Below, one piece after another: positions 6,550 through 15,193 of a DNA stretch of 23,245 bases. Position numbers and translations under genes: made by a program. Location of the stretch: the NCBI GenBank assembly GCA_946625715.1, contig CAMOTK010000003.1:1-23245 (forward strand), given 5' to 3'. Origin of the DNA: an uncultured Prevotella sp. GTDB taxonomy: Bacteria > Bacteroidota > Bacteroidia > Bacteroidales > Bacteroidaceae. Below the pieces are notes generated by a model that did no database searches, was not told the origin of the DNA, and was given only the letters and a program-made list of their open reading frames with translations. The number at the start of each line of letters is the position of its first letter. The stretch's first letter is position 1.

Positions 6550-8091
6550 TCAGAACGTGTAGCTGACCGTTGCCATCCATTGGTGGCGGTTGTTATTGAC
6601 GGTCTTGTCGAAAGGCAGGTTGTCGTCGGCACTTCCGGCGAAGGGCAGGAACTGTCCTTTCTGCATAGAATACTGATAAGCAAGGTCTATCTTCCAATTG
6701 TCGAGACCGAAGCCAAGACCCAGAGTCAGACGGTTGGTGCTCTGCCAGTTGATGTACTCTGTAGAGGAAGAGTTGTAGTTGCCCAGCGACCATACATCCA
6801 CACCGCGCGAGGCGTCCTTCTTATACATCGGCGTCACGTGGTTGTAGCCCACACGCACGGCAATGTCTTTGTCGGGCTTGAACTCGGCACCGACTTTGAC
6901 GGTGGCAACGCCCTTCAGTGTTTGCTTAATATGGTCGTTCATGCTAGCATCGGAACTGCTCGAAGAGTAGTAGCTGTCGGTCCACCAGTCGTAGGAACTG
7001 CCATCGATGATACGTGCATCGGTAGCGCCATAGTTGGTGTACTCGAACGTAGCACCCAGAGCCAGGAAGTTGTCGACGGTATGGCCTAAGCTGGCACCAA
7101 ACTTCCAAGGTGTGCGATACTCATATTCGTAGCTGGCATAACGAGGATTCTGATTACCGAATTTCTGGTCGTTGAGCAGCAGACCGGTACTATTGCGCGA
7201 CGTAAGTTTATAGAACGTCGGCGTATTCAGATAGAGGCCCACGCGGAAGGGCGACTCGGCAATAGGACGGAAGATGACACCGGCCTTGAAGTCGACACCC
7301 GTTCCATCGATGTTGCGACTGTCGTCGAGTGTGGCCGTATTCAGATTCATCGCATTAGGCTGCAAAGTCTCATCGTAGACGGAATGGCCGCGATAGTTCA
7401 CGTCGTGGATGCCAATGGTGAAACCAAGATAGACGCGGTTGTTGATGTTGCCACTCAGGTTGATGTCGTATTCACCGATATAGCCATAGTTGCCGCGACG
7501 GTATTGATAGTTGTCGCCATTGAAGCGGGCCGCACCAGTATTGAACGTGCCGTTATTGTCAATAAGATTGGTGTCGTAGAGACCTTCGTGATAGAGCACG
7601 TCGACCTGCGAATAGGTGGCGTCGTTTGATGACTTGATATAACCGCCGGCAAACTTGTCGAGCGTCAGCTTGCTCTGTGAGGCACCATCGAGCCGATCGG
7701 CCACAGAGAGAATCTGGTTGAAGTTACGGCTCTTGTGATAATTGAAGCCCACGTTGAAGAAACCTGTCTTCGAGGTGCGCATAGCGATGACGAAGCCCAG
7801 CTGGTCGAAACTGACGTTGGTCTTGTTGGCCGAAGCAAAGCTCTCTTCACCCTGCTGCGAAACGAGGCCCAACGAGGCCGACAGCTGGCTCTTACGGAAG
7901 AGGCCGATACCAGCAGGATTGGTCGACATTGTAGAGATGTCGGCACCCAGTGCTTCCATAGCACCGCCCACACCCACGTAACGTGCTGTGCCGTTGAGGT
8001 CCTGTGTCGATACCTCTGCCATTTCGTATGTTTCCTGTGCGGCCAGAGGCAGCGAAGCCATCATGAGTGCCGCAAAATATAGTCTTTTCAT
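6550..8091 (-). CDS. FadL/OmpP1/TodX-like outer-membrane barrel protein
   Basis: A 513-residue predicted outer-membrane beta-barrel of the FadL-like transporter superfamily, whose better-known members carry hydrophobic compounds across the outer membrane. A signal peptide (MKRLYFAALMMASLPLAAQ) is followed by LNGTARYVGVGGAMEALGADISTMSTNPAGIGLFRKS (about 33-69), matching the GTARxxGMGGA...NPAG hatch-region pattern seen in Bacteroidetes members. The remainder alternates amphipathic strands and ends in WMATVSYTF, with the terminal aromatic residue expected for Bam-dependent insertion. It starts 40 bases after the stop of the secreted W/Y-rich protein gene, so the two are probably cotranscribed. 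The ligand is unknown. Confidence 0.85.
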   Translation of the reverse strand: MKRLYFAALMMASLPLAAQETYEMAEVSTQDLNGTARYVGVGGAMEALGADISTMSTNPAGIGLFRKSQLSASLGLVSQQGEESFASANKTNVSFDQLGFVIAMRTSKTGFFNVGFNYHKSRNFNQILSVADRLDGASQSKLTLDKFAGGYIKSSNDATYSQVDVLYHEGLYDTNLIDNNGTFNTGAARFNGDNYQYRRGNYGYIGEYDINLSGNINNRVYLGFTIGIHDVNYRGHSVYDETLQPNAMNLNTATLDDSRNIDGTGVDFKAGVIFRPIAESPFRVGLYLNTPTFYKLTSRNSTGLLLNDQKFGNQNPRYASYEYEYRTPWKFGASLGHTVDNFLALGATFEYTNYGATDARIIDGSSYDWWTDSYYSSSSSDASMNDHIKQTLKGVATVKVGAEFKPDKDIAVRVGYNHVTPMYKKDASRGVDVWSLGNYNSSSTEYINWQSTNRLTLGLGFGLDNWKIDLAYQYSMQKGQFLPFAGSADDNLPFDKTVNNNRHQWMATVSYTF

Positions 8092-8131
8092 TTCCTTATT
8101 CTATTTATTATATTACACATTGACTATTTTC

Positions 8132-8998
8132 TTATCTGTGACGACCAAAACCGCCGCCACCGCCGCCACCAAACGAGCGACCACCGCCACCGCTGCCGCC
8201 AAACGAACCGCGGCTACCGCCACCACTGGCACCGAAGCTGCTGCCGGAAGAACCGCGGCTCTCCCAAGAAGACGACGGGCGCGAGGCACCAAAGCTGCTA
8301 TTGCCAGTGCTACGGCTGGCACCGAAACTGCTACGTCCGGCCGACGTGCCGCGCCCACTGCCGCTCACGCTTGTGCTACGGCTGGCGCCAAAGGACTGGC
8401 GATGACTCTCTACATTGCGCGGACGATAGGTCACATGGCCATAATAGTACGGTCTGCCCCAGGTATAGCCCCAGCCATAGTAACGATAGGGATAGCCCCA
8501 AGGTCTGTAGTACCAAGGATCGTACCAGCCATAGCGCCATGAGCTGTAGTACCAGGGATCATCGAACCAGGGGTCGTACCAAGGATAATAAGTCGAATAG
8601 TACCAAGGCGAATGCCAGGTAGAGGCATAACGCCCGTCGCGATAACCTCTGAGATAGGCCTCGTCGGTAGGCTGATAGCCATCGAAGCGCTCCATTCGGC
8701 GCGTCAGCTGGAAGTCGCTCACCGAATCAGGATAGACACCCTGCACGGCCGAGAAATCGATGACATCGTTGAGCGAGTCATTGCTGTTGCTGATGACCTC
8801 ATAGTAACTGCCCTGACGGTTGTAGTCGTCGACCGATCTTGAACTGCCCGAGTAGTAAGTGTCGCGCGGAAGGCCATAGCGGGCATTGTCCTTCTCAACA
8901 TTCTTCTTGGTGGGGACGAAGTACATGTCATCGTCCTGAGCCTGCATGCCAAGCGGCAAGACTCCCAAGATGACCGATAGTATAATCCACTTCTTCAT
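8132..8998 (-). CDS. Secreted W/Y-rich and glycine-rich low-complexity protein
   Basis: A 288-residue protein with a clear signal peptide (MKKWIILSVILGVLPLGMQAQ), so exported to the periplasm or beyond. Residues 130-187 are extraordinarily rich in Trp, Tyr and Pro (repeats such as PWYYSTYYPWYDPW). Residues 202-285 are Ser/Gly/Arg-rich with about six copies of an SFGASR-like unit (starting near 202, 224, 235, 254, 265, 275) and end in a polyglycine tract. The start at 8998 is preferred over an ATG 19 codons upstream because it begins the signal peptide. Similar Bacteroides proteins are sometimes annotated loosely as vitellogenin-like. The function is not known. It precedes the FadL-like gene in one transcription unit. 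Confidence 0.8.
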   Translation of the reverse strand: MKKWIILSVILGVLPLGMQAQDDDMYFVPTKKNVEKDNARYGLPRDTYYSGSSRSVDDYNRQGSYYEVISNSNDSLNDVIDFSAVQGVYPDSVSDFQLTRRMERFDGYQPTDEAYLRGYRDGRYASTWHSPWYYSTYYPWYDPWFDDPWYYSSWRYGWYDPWYYRPWGYPYRYYGWGYTWGRPYYYGHVTYRPRNVESHRQSFGASRSTSVSGSGRGTSAGRSSFGASRSTGNSSFGASRPSSSWESRGSSGSSFGASGGGSRGSFGGSGGGGRSFGGGGGGGFGRHR

Positions 8999-9029
8999 AT
9001 GCTTTTGTTTTTTATATTGTTTCACGATG

Positions 9030-9060
9030 CAAAAATAGTAAGAAAGTTTATGCAAAGATA
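9030..9060 (-). promoter_or_regulatory. -7 elements for the secreted-protein/FadL-like operon
   Basis: Two minus-strand matches to TAnnTTTG occur upstream of the ATG at 8998: TATCTTTG (9060-9053) and TATTTTTG (9037-9030). Neither has a TTTG at the standard 19-21 base spacing, so only the -7 half is supported and I cannot choose between them. Confidence 0.45.
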
Positions 9061-9102
9061 AGGAAAAACCCTAAAGAATGGTAGGATTTTCCCTATTTTT
9101 TG

Positions 9103-9110
9103 TAATTTTG
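9103..9110 (+). promoter_or_regulatory. -7 element upstream of prmA
   Basis: TAATTTTG is an exact TAnnTTTG match, 21 bases before the prmA ATG. The -33 position lacks TTTG. It is divergent from the minus-strand elements at 9030-9060. Confidence 0.45.
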
Positions 9111-9131
9111 CAGTCAAATTTAACACAGAAA

Positions 9132-9998
9132 ATGAAGTATTACGAAGTAAATTTCAATATTGAAGCACCAAAAGAGGTGCTTGGCGATGCGCGCGACATC
9201 TTGTCGGCACTGGCTGGCGAAGCTGGTTTCGAGACATTCGAGGAAACGGAGAATGGTCTGAAAGGCTATGTGCAACAGGCACTGTTCGACCACGACACGT
9301 TGTCGGCTGTTCTTGAAGGGTTTCCGTTCGAAAATGTCACCATCGGTTTTACGGTTAAAGAAGCTGAAGACAAGGATTGGAACGCGCAGTGGGAACAAGA
9401 AGGCTTTGAGCCGATTACGGTGGGCAACATCGTGATTCACGACGGGCGCCATCTGCCACAAACGGCCGGACAGCCAGACACTATCGGTATAGAGATTGAT
9501 GCCCATCTGGCATTTGGTACTGGCACGCACGAGACAACGCGCATGATGGTGGCTGCCCTACTCGACCTGAACCTTAGCAACAAGCGCGTGCTCGACTGCG
9601 GAACGGGTACGGGCATCCTGGCCATCGCGGTGCTGAAGCTTGGTGCAAAGGAGGCCGTGGGCTACGACATCGATGAATGGAGTGCCGACAATGCCCGCCA
9701 CAATGCTGTCATCAATCAGGTGGACAGCCGATTTACTTCACTGCTGGGCGACGCCTCTTTATTAATAAATAAGGTAGAAGGCACATTCGATGTAGTGATG
9801 GCCAACATCAACCGCAACATTCTGTTGGCCGATATGCCTGCCTTCGTACAGAAGATGCATAAAGACAGCACACTGCTGCTCAGCGGGTTTTATCAGCAAG
9901 ACATTGCAATGCTGACAGAGAAGGCCTACACGCTCGGTCTCAACGTACAGAAAGAATGGCACGACGGAGAGTGGGCAGCCCTGCAATTAACGAAATAA
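9132..9998 (+). CDS. prmA: Ribosomal protein L11 methyltransferase PrmA
   Basis: PrmA trimethylates amino groups of ribosomal protein L11 using S-adenosylmethionine. The 288-residue product has the L11-recognition N-terminal domain (KYYEVNFNIEAP onward) and a Rossmann-type methyltransferase domain. Visible signatures are FGTGTHETT, SAM motif I VLDCGTGTGILAIAVLKLGA, the acidic motif YDIDEWS and ANINRNIL, the PrmA version of the substrate/SAM motif. The start at 9132 (MKYYEV) is chosen because the 18 upstream codons overlap the promoter and are not conserved. An EFR1-type gene follows after 13 bases, probably in the same transcript. Confidence 0.95.
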   Translation: MKYYEVNFNIEAPKEVLGDARDILSALAGEAGFETFEETENGLKGYVQQALFDHDTLSAVLEGFPFENVTIGFTVKEAEDKDWNAQWEQEGFEPITVGNIVIHDGRHLPQTAGQPDTIGIEIDAHLAFGTGTHETTRMMVAALLDLNLSNKRVLDCGTGTGILAIAVLKLGAKEAVGYDIDEWSADNARHNAVINQVDSRFTSLLGDASLLINKVEGTFDVVMANINRNILLADMPAFVQKMHKDSTLLLSGFYQQDIAMLTEKAYTLGLNVQKEWHDGEWAALQLTK

Positions 9999-10011
9999 AC
10001 TACAACGACAC

Positions 10012-10803
10012 ATGATATTCTATTTCTCTGGTACAGGCAACACGCGATGGGCAGCAGAGAAGCTGGCTCAAGAGACTGGCGAGCGGCTACTCTTCATTCC
10101 TGAAGCACTGAAGGGCGACTGCGCCTACACACTGGAAGACAACGAGCGTATTGGCTTCTGCTATCCTGTGCATGGGTGGCGACCGCCTCACATCGTACGG
10201 CAGTTTATTAGCAAACTGCGCTTCACTAACCTGCAAGCCACACCGCACTATTGCTTTGCGCTCTGCACTTGTGGCGACAGTATCGGCAAGTCGATGGAGT
10301 TTCTGAACAAAGACCTGCAGCAAGTGGGTATCCAGGCAGTTAGCATGTTTTCGCTCATCATGCCAGAGAGTTACGTCTGTCTGCCTTTCATGTACACCGA
10401 CAAGCCTGAGAGGGAGCAACAGAAAATCGCCCAAGCCGAAAAAGAGCTTGAGCGATATGCAGTCATGATTAGAGAGCGACAGCCAAATGAGGTACATACC
10501 AAGCGAGGACTGACCCCTTGGACTTTCTCTCACGTAATAGGCGCTTACTTCAACGGGAAGATGATTACCGACAAGAAGTTCACGGTCGATGCCGACCTCT
10601 GCTTGCACTGCGGACGCTGTGAGAAGCAGTGTCCGACTGGCGACATTAAGCTGACCAACGGTTTGCCACAGTGGCTGCACGACGGCTCGTGCACATGTTG
10701 CCTTTCGTGCTACCACCACTGCCCTGTGCATGCCATCAACTACGGCAGTATCACCCGACAGCGCGGACAATACTATTTTGGGCACAAGACAGCGAAAGAT
10801 TAG
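10012..10803 (+). CDS. EFR1-family flavodoxin/ferredoxin protein
   Basis: A 263-residue redox protein fusing a flavodoxin-like domain to a two-[4Fe-4S] ferredoxin domain, as in EFR1-family proteins. The N-terminal FMN-phosphate loop is SGTGNTRWAAEKL (about 6-18). The C-terminal part has CLHCGRCEKQCP and CTCCLSCYHHCP, both full CxxCxxCxxxCP motifs. It is likely cytosolic and anaerobic in function; the physiological partner is unknown. It lies 13 bases downstream of prmA. Its stop codon overlaps the stop region of the convergent YkvA-family gene, so there is no room for a terminator between them. Confidence 0.88.
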   Translation: MIFYFSGTGNTRWAAEKLAQETGERLLFIPEALKGDCAYTLEDNERIGFCYPVHGWRPPHIVRQFISKLRFTNLQATPHYCFALCTCGDSIGKSMEFLNKDLQQVGIQAVSMFSLIMPESYVCLPFMYTDKPEREQQKIAQAEKELERYAVMIRERQPNEVHTKRGLTPWTFSHVIGAYFNGKMITDKKFTVDADLCLHCGRCEKQCPTGDIKLTNGLPQWLHDGSCTCCLSCYHHCPVHAINYGSITRQRGQYYFGHKTAKD

Positions 10804-11183
10804 TCGAACAGCTCGTCAATCTCCTTGATTTCGTCATCGTCGAACCAGTCGTTGAGCTTCTCCTTTGCACGCTCCTTGACGCTGGGATCGATGTCGACCC
10901 AAACTTTCTTCAGCACATAGACCAGCACGGCAAGGTCGTCGCCCAATCCGGCAATAGGTATGGCGTCGGGCACGACGTCGAGTGGACTAATCAGATAGCC
11001 TAAGGCGCCAACAATGATGGCCTTGTCCTTGATGCTTATCTTGTTGCTCTGAAGCGTATAAAACAGTATCAGCGCAGCATATACCAACTTTGCTCCGGCA
11101 CGTTTGGCAATGCGGGAAATCTTCTCGACAAAGCCTGTCGGCGTGAAGCGATTGGCATAACTCATAAAATCGGGTAATTCCAT
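10800..11183 (-). CDS. YkvA family (DUF1232) membrane-associated protein
   Basis: A 127-residue protein with the DUF1232/YkvA core: a hydrophobic segment LVYAALILFYTLQ (about 33-45) and the family motif GYLISPLDVVPDAIPIAGLGDDLAVL (about 62-87). The C-terminus is acidic (WFDDDEIKEIDELFD). The biochemical role of the family is unknown. It is the last gene of a four-gene operon, 14 bases after the DUF1460 gene, and its 3' end overlaps the EFR1 gene tail-to-tail by four bases. Confidence 0.88.
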   Translation of the reverse strand: MELPDFMSYANRFTPTGFVEKISRIAKRAGAKLVYAALILFYTLQSNKISIKDKAIIVGALGYLISPLDVVPDAIPIAGLGDDLAVLVYVLKKVWVDIDPSVKERAKEKLNDWFDDDEIKEIDELFD

Positions 11184-11197
11184 AATCTTTTCTATAT

Positions 11198-12055
11198 TTA
11201 TTGTTTTTTACTTGTCCTCAGTCTAAGGATTTTAATGCCCGTAAACGAAGGATGTTGTTTCATATACTGGCGCAGCGGTGTCGTGTCTTCTACCACTTTG
11301 TGATAAATCGACGAGGCATTGAGCAGATGAAGGCCGTCTTTCTGCCAGACTGCAAAGCCCAGATGGGCAATGTCGAGCCCCTTCTTGTTGCAAGTGATGG
11401 CAATGATGTCGCCATCCTTCACCGTTTGCCGCATCAGCTTCGTATCCCGTATCTTGCTTTTGGGAATATAGCGGATGGTCTTTCCTGTAATATGACGTTC
11501 TTGCGCAGCAATTGTCGTCACTAGCTCAGGATGGTTTTTCAGTGCTTTGTAGGCCTGAGGATGGGTGCTCATGTAGTTGAGACGCAGCTTCTGAATGCCA
11601 GAAAACGGCGGATTGACCACAATATCGCTGACCAGTCCTTTCTTGGTATTGTCGAATATCCAGTCGCTGAAATAATGCAGTCTGCTGGGATAGCCATCAA
11701 TGCGCCCATGACGATAGCGAAGCATGGTGAGCATATCGGTGAAGTCCTTGAAGGTAGTCTTCCCCGTTCGCGCACAGAGTGTAAGGGCGGCCACATTCTC
11801 GACCAGCGTCGTGCAGTCGAGCTCGCGCAAGTTGACCACCAACCGTTCGTCGTCGTTTACTTCCAACGTATGGGCCACATAGGGCACGCCTATGAAGCTG
11901 CGAGCATAGACCAATGGATTGGTGCTGCCCTTCTTCAGAAGCGCCACCACCGACAGACTGTCCTCACGGGTATAGCAAACCGACTGTGCCTGCAAGTGCA
12001 TGCCGAAGACCAGACCGGCCAGGACCATAAGCCATTTATTTGAACTGTATCTCAT
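11198..12055 (-). CDS. DUF1460 amidase-like secreted protein
   Basis: A 285-residue exported protein of the DUF1460 family, which has an NlpC/P60-like papain fold and includes muramyl-peptide amidases. A signal peptide (about 1-23, ending LQAQ) is followed by RELDCTTLVENVAAL; C81 is the likely nucleophile. H231 in GLDIAHLGFAV is the likely catalytic histidine. A role in cell-wall peptide turnover or recycling is inferred. The ATG at 12055 is preferred; an in-frame GTG at 12064 overlapping the upstream stop codon is an alternative adding three residues. It sits between the DUF4421 and YkvA genes in one operon. Confidence 0.85.
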   Translation of the reverse strand: MRYSSNKWLMVLAGLVFGMHLQAQSVCYTREDSLSVVALLKKGSTNPLVYARSFIGVPYVAHTLEVNDDERLVVNLRELDCTTLVENVAALTLCARTGKTTFKDFTDMLTMLRYRHGRIDGYPSRLHYFSDWIFDNTKKGLVSDIVVNPPFSGIQKLRLNYMSTHPQAYKALKNHPELVTTIAAQERHITGKTIRYIPKSKIRDTKLMRQTVKDGDIIAITCNKKGLDIAHLGFAVWQKDGLHLLNASSIYHKVVEDTTPLRQYMKQHPSFTGIKILRLRTSKKQ

Positions 12056-12060
12056 TGCTA

Positions 12061-13164
12061 TCACGTTTTCTTCTGCTTCTTGTATTTACTTCTCAAACCA
12101 AAATTATAGCCGACATAAAGATTGATGCTGCCGAAGGTGTTGTTGACAAAGAACTGCGACTGACGATAGTTGTTGACATAGAGAATGGTGCTCAAGCCAG
12201 CAAACCAACGCACGTTATTGTAGACAACGCCAAAGCGCCCGACGGCATCGAGATTGAAATGGCGGATAAAGGAGCCTTCGCGCAATCCGCTGTAATTCTT
12301 CTTGTAGGCCATTGCCAACTGAAGACTGGCTCCCATGAGCCAACGCTTGGCGAAGACCCAGTTGTAGGCATAGCCACCAGAAAGGCTGACGCTATGATAC
12401 TTGACGCCTTCAAACTTCATGCGGTTGTCAGAAGCCACATCGGCTGTTTCCGGATAAGAGGCCAACAGCTTCTGCAACGCCTGTTCGTCGAACGTCATTG
12501 TGTTGTTGGTATAACCTAAACCTACCATCCACGAACCGCAGCTCACTTTCTGACAAGTGCTCTGGTTGAAGGCTGCTGGATAGGAGAAACGTTCGTGATT
12601 GAACAGATAATAGGCGTTGAAGCCAATGCTGCCAATCTTGAAACCGCCAAAGTCCTGATTGACTAATCTTCGCGTATCAATACCTTCGCCCAACTTCAGT
12701 TTCATTATCTTACAGTCAGTTCCTGTGCGCCGATAGAAGAGGTCGATACCACCAGGAGTGGCGTAGAGGCAGAAGTTGATGTCGGTCACATCGCTGGTGA
12801 TTCTTATCTGAGTGATATCGAATGTATAGCCGGCAAAGAGCCAACGCCAACCGCCGTAAGGTCCTATTCTCAGTTTGCCTTTCGGCGAAAGACGTATCTC
12901 GCGCGAGTCATCGCCGCGAGTGGTCAGCGTACGGAAGTCTATGGGTTGGGTAGCTTGCAGCATCACAGCAAAGTTATAATGCTGCGGCTCTATATAGCTG
13001 GTATCAATATCACTCAGAAAGTGAAAAGCTTTCTTGATAAAGCCAATCAGTCCTTTGCGCTCTTTCTTAGGAGAAATGCTGTCCGTCGGCTCGGCCAAAC
13101 AAGAAGCAGCTACTATCAACATAGCAGCTAACATGAAGACCCTCGCTAACGGAAACACTTTCAT
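12061..13164 (-). CDS. DUF4421 family outer-membrane-like protein
   Basis: A 367-residue protein resembling the Bacteroidetes DUF4421 family. An N-terminal export signal (MKVFPLARVFMLAAMLIVAASCLAEP) contains a possible lipobox ending in Cys at about residue 22. The segment DIDTSYIEPQHYNFAVMLQ is typical of the family. The rest alternates strand-like segments with many aromatics and ends VGYNFGLRSKYKKQKK, consistent with a barrel or periplasmic beta-rich domain, although the last residues are basic. The ATG at 13164 is preferred to a TTG three codons upstream. It begins 9 bases after the Gfo/Idh gene and is followed by the DUF1460 gene after 5 bases. The function is unknown. Confidence 0.8.
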   Translation of the reverse strand: MKVFPLARVFMLAAMLIVAASCLAEPTDSISPKKERKGLIGFIKKAFHFLSDIDTSYIEPQHYNFAVMLQATQPIDFRTLTTRGDDSREIRLSPKGKLRIGPYGGWRWLFAGYTFDITQIRITSDVTDINFCLYATPGGIDLFYRRTGTDCKIMKLKLGEGIDTRRLVNQDFGGFKIGSIGFNAYYLFNHERFSYPAAFNQSTCQKVSCGSWMVGLGYTNNTMTFDEQALQKLLASYPETADVASDNRMKFEGVKYHSVSLSGGYAYNWVFAKRWLMGASLQLAMAYKKNYSGLREGSFIRHFNLDAVGRFGVVYNNVRWFAGLSTILYVNNYRQSQFFVNNTFGSINLYVGYNFGLRSKYKKQKKT

Positions 13165-13173
13165 CTTGCCCAA

Positions 13174-14157
13174 TCAAAATTTTCCAAGAATGCGGTCGAG
13201 CGCCCAGTTGACAGGCGTGGCCGAAACACTGGTGCAGTTGCACAAAGACGTGCCCTGCAGATGTTCAATCACAGCACGAACAATTGGTTCCTGCACATAC
13301 GGCGGATTGGGCACTGCGATGCTCTGGACGCCATCGCTCGTGTGAAGAGTGATGGGCGTGAAATCGAACACACTGAAACTGACCGACCCCTGACTGCCGA
13401 TAACTTCTATACGGTCTTCGCGTGCCGACTCGTGGGCCACAAAGCACCATGAGCCACAGCCGGGCACGCCGTTCTCAAATTTAAAGGTAGCACAGACAGT
13501 GTCTTCGGCATTATAAAGTCCGCCACGATTGACGCTGATGCCTCGCGCCTCGATGATGACGCCGAAATACCACTGCAAGAGGTCGAGCTGGTGGGGCGCC
13601 AAATCGTAGAAGTAGCCGCCGCCGGCAATGTCGGCCTGCAGGCGCCAAGGCAGGTTTTCTGGATGAGCATAGTCGAGGTCTCGAGGCGAGTCGGCATAGC
13701 GCACCTGTACGTTGATGATTTTTCCAATCGTGCCGCTGTCGAGTATTTCTTTCACCTTGAGGAAATAAGGCAGATAGCGACGATAATAAGCCACAAAGCA
13801 GGGAATGCCCGTCTGCTCGCTGATGCGGTTTACACGCGCACAGTCGTCGTAATGGGCTGCTAAAGGTTTCTCCACGTAGACAGGTTTGCCAGCATGCATG
13901 GCCATAATGGCAAACGTAGCATGACTCGATGGGGGTGTTGCCACATAGATAGCATTCACATCGGGGTCGTCGATGAGTTCCTGTGCATCGGTGTACCAAC
14001 GCGGCACCCCATGACGCTCAGCATAGGCGCGTGCTTTCTGCTCATTGCGACTCATGACGGCCACAACCTCGGAACCTTCGGCCATACTGAAAGCCGGGCC
14101 ACTTTTTCTCTCTACGACATCACCGCAACCGATGAATCCCCACTTTAATAACTTCAT
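13174..14157 (-). CDS. Gfo/Idh/MocA family NAD(P)-dependent oxidoreductase
   Basis: A 327-residue dehydrogenase of the Gfo/Idh/MocA family, which acts on sugars, sugar acids or related polyols. The Rossmann motif is WGFIGCGDVVERKSGPAF (about 6-23), and the family hallmark EKP is at 96-98 (VYVEKPLA). The catalytic-region signature GGGYFYDLAPHQLDLL lies in the second half. The start at 14157 is chosen because MKLLKWGFIG begins the fold; an upstream in-frame start lies in the promoter. There is no signal peptide. The substrate cannot be deduced. It leads the operon Gfo-DUF4421-DUF1460-YkvA. Confidence 0.88.
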   Translation of the reverse strand: MKLLKWGFIGCGDVVERKSGPAFSMAEGSEVVAVMSRNEQKARAYAERHGVPRWYTDAQELIDDPDVNAIYVATPPSSHATFAIMAMHAGKPVYVEKPLAAHYDDCARVNRISEQTGIPCFVAYYRRYLPYFLKVKEILDSGTIGKIINVQVRYADSPRDLDYAHPENLPWRLQADIAGGGYFYDLAPHQLDLLQWYFGVIIEARGISVNRGGLYNAEDTVCATFKFENGVPGCGSWCFVAHESAREDRIEVIGSQGSVSFSVFDFTPITLHTSDGVQSIAVPNPPYVQEPIVRAVIEHLQGTSLCNCTSVSATPVNWALDRILGKF

Positions 14158-14175
14158 TTTTTTTGTATTTTGGTG

Positions 14176-14204
14176 CAAAGTTACAAAAAAAGTCAGTACC
14201 TTTG
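14176..14204. promoter_or_regulatory. Divergent -7 elements between the Gfo/Idh and membrane-protein genes
   Basis: TAACTTTG on the minus strand (14183-14176) faces the Gfo/Idh operon, and TACCTTTG on the plus strand (14197-14204) faces the membrane-protein/hisB operon. Both match TAnnTTTG exactly. Neither has TTTG at the standard spacing. The two sites are 13 bases apart, so the two transcription units share one compact control region. Confidence 0.5.
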
Positions 14205-14233
14205 CCACTTGTAAGCAAAATAATTAAGATTTT

Positions 14234-15193
14234 ATGGAAAAAAAGCATACCGACAATCTCTGGAAAGTGCGCTCGAGCAGAGCATGCATTGCCGACGGCT
14301 ACAACCTCTACATGAGCAACTTCCGCAAGATTTTTCGCCGTTCGTGGCACATCACTTTGGTTTATGCGCTCATTTTTAGCGCTTTTGCCACAATGGCCGT
14401 CACCCAATATTCGCACCTCGTGGTGCTCAATGCCGCGCTGGAAGCTGGTTTTCAAATCAACATCGGCAATCTGGCAGAAATCTACACCTTTATAGGCATC
14501 TTCTTGCTGACTGCCCTACTCTACTTTGCTGCCGCCACTGCTTTGGCCTCACAGGGCTATCAGGCCCAGCGCGAACATCTGGAAACCAACGAGATAGCTG
14601 CTGCCAAGAAATGGTATCTGCCCAAGTTCGGCTTGTTCGGCCGCACGCTGAAAGCTGTGCTTTGGGGATTCTTGACGGGATTCGTCTTCAGCGCCATTAT
14701 CTTCCTTTTGTTCAAAGTTCTGGGCCACTTTGCCTCGCCTATTGTCAATACCATTCTGGTGGGCGTATGCAGTCTGCTGATTGGCATTTTCGTCTTTCTG
14801 CCATTCATCTATCTGAGCACCAAGTATATCCTGACGCCGAAAACCCACTTCGCGACGGTCTTTGTCAAAAGCTACGGCACTGCCATTCGCAACCTGGGGC
14901 TGATTTTCATCATCTTCTTCATCGTCACGCTCATCACACTGATTCTGACGGCCTTCACTGAGCTGCCTGCACATATTCTTTATATTGCCAACATTCAGGC
15001 ACAGGTGGGCCAGTTCAACGGCGATCCGCTCGGAATGCCCGGATACATGATGTGGCTCATGCCCATAGTCTTTGCGCTGGCGGGCTTCATACAGGGCTAC
15101 GTGCATCTGTCGATGCTCTTCCCGCTGTACTACATGTTTGGCACGATTGACCAAAAAGAACATGAACGTAACGAAAACATACAGAAACTATGA
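14234..15193 (+). CDS. Six-helix integral membrane protein, function unknown
   Basis: A 319-residue protein with about six predicted membrane segments (roughly 40-60, 85-110, 138-163, 167-193, 221-246 and 279-305) and short basic loops (for example [10 protein letters not shown]), so probably an inner-membrane protein. I do not recognise a named family with confidence; it looks like the uncharacterised Bacteroidetes membrane proteins with a YciC- or glycerophosphoryl-diester-phosphodiesterase-like membrane domain. Its stop codon overlaps the hisB start as ATGA, so translation of the two is probably coupled although no link to histidine synthesis is evident. Confidence 0.75.
   Translation: MEKKHTDNLWKVRSSRACIADGYNLYMSNFRKIFRRSWHITLVYALIFSAFATMAVTQYSHLVVLNAALEAGFQINIGNLAEIYTFIGIFLLTALLYFAAATALASQGYQAQREHLETNEIAAAKKWYLPKFGLFGRTLKAVLWGFLTGFVFSAIIFLLFKVLGHFASPIVNTILVGVCSLLIGIFVFLPFIYLSTKYILTPKTHFATVFVKSYGTAIRNLGLIFIIFFIVTLITLILTAFTELPAHILYIANIQAQVGQFNGDPLGMPGYMMWLMPIVFALAGFIQGYVHLSMLFPLYYMFGTIDQKEHERNENIQKL

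Noticed and set aside
7988..8542. Plus-strand Ala/Thr-rich reading frame (184 codons)
   Set aside because: It is the reverse complement of the glycine/serine-repeat and W/Y-rich coding region on the minus strand, which has a signal peptide and operon context.
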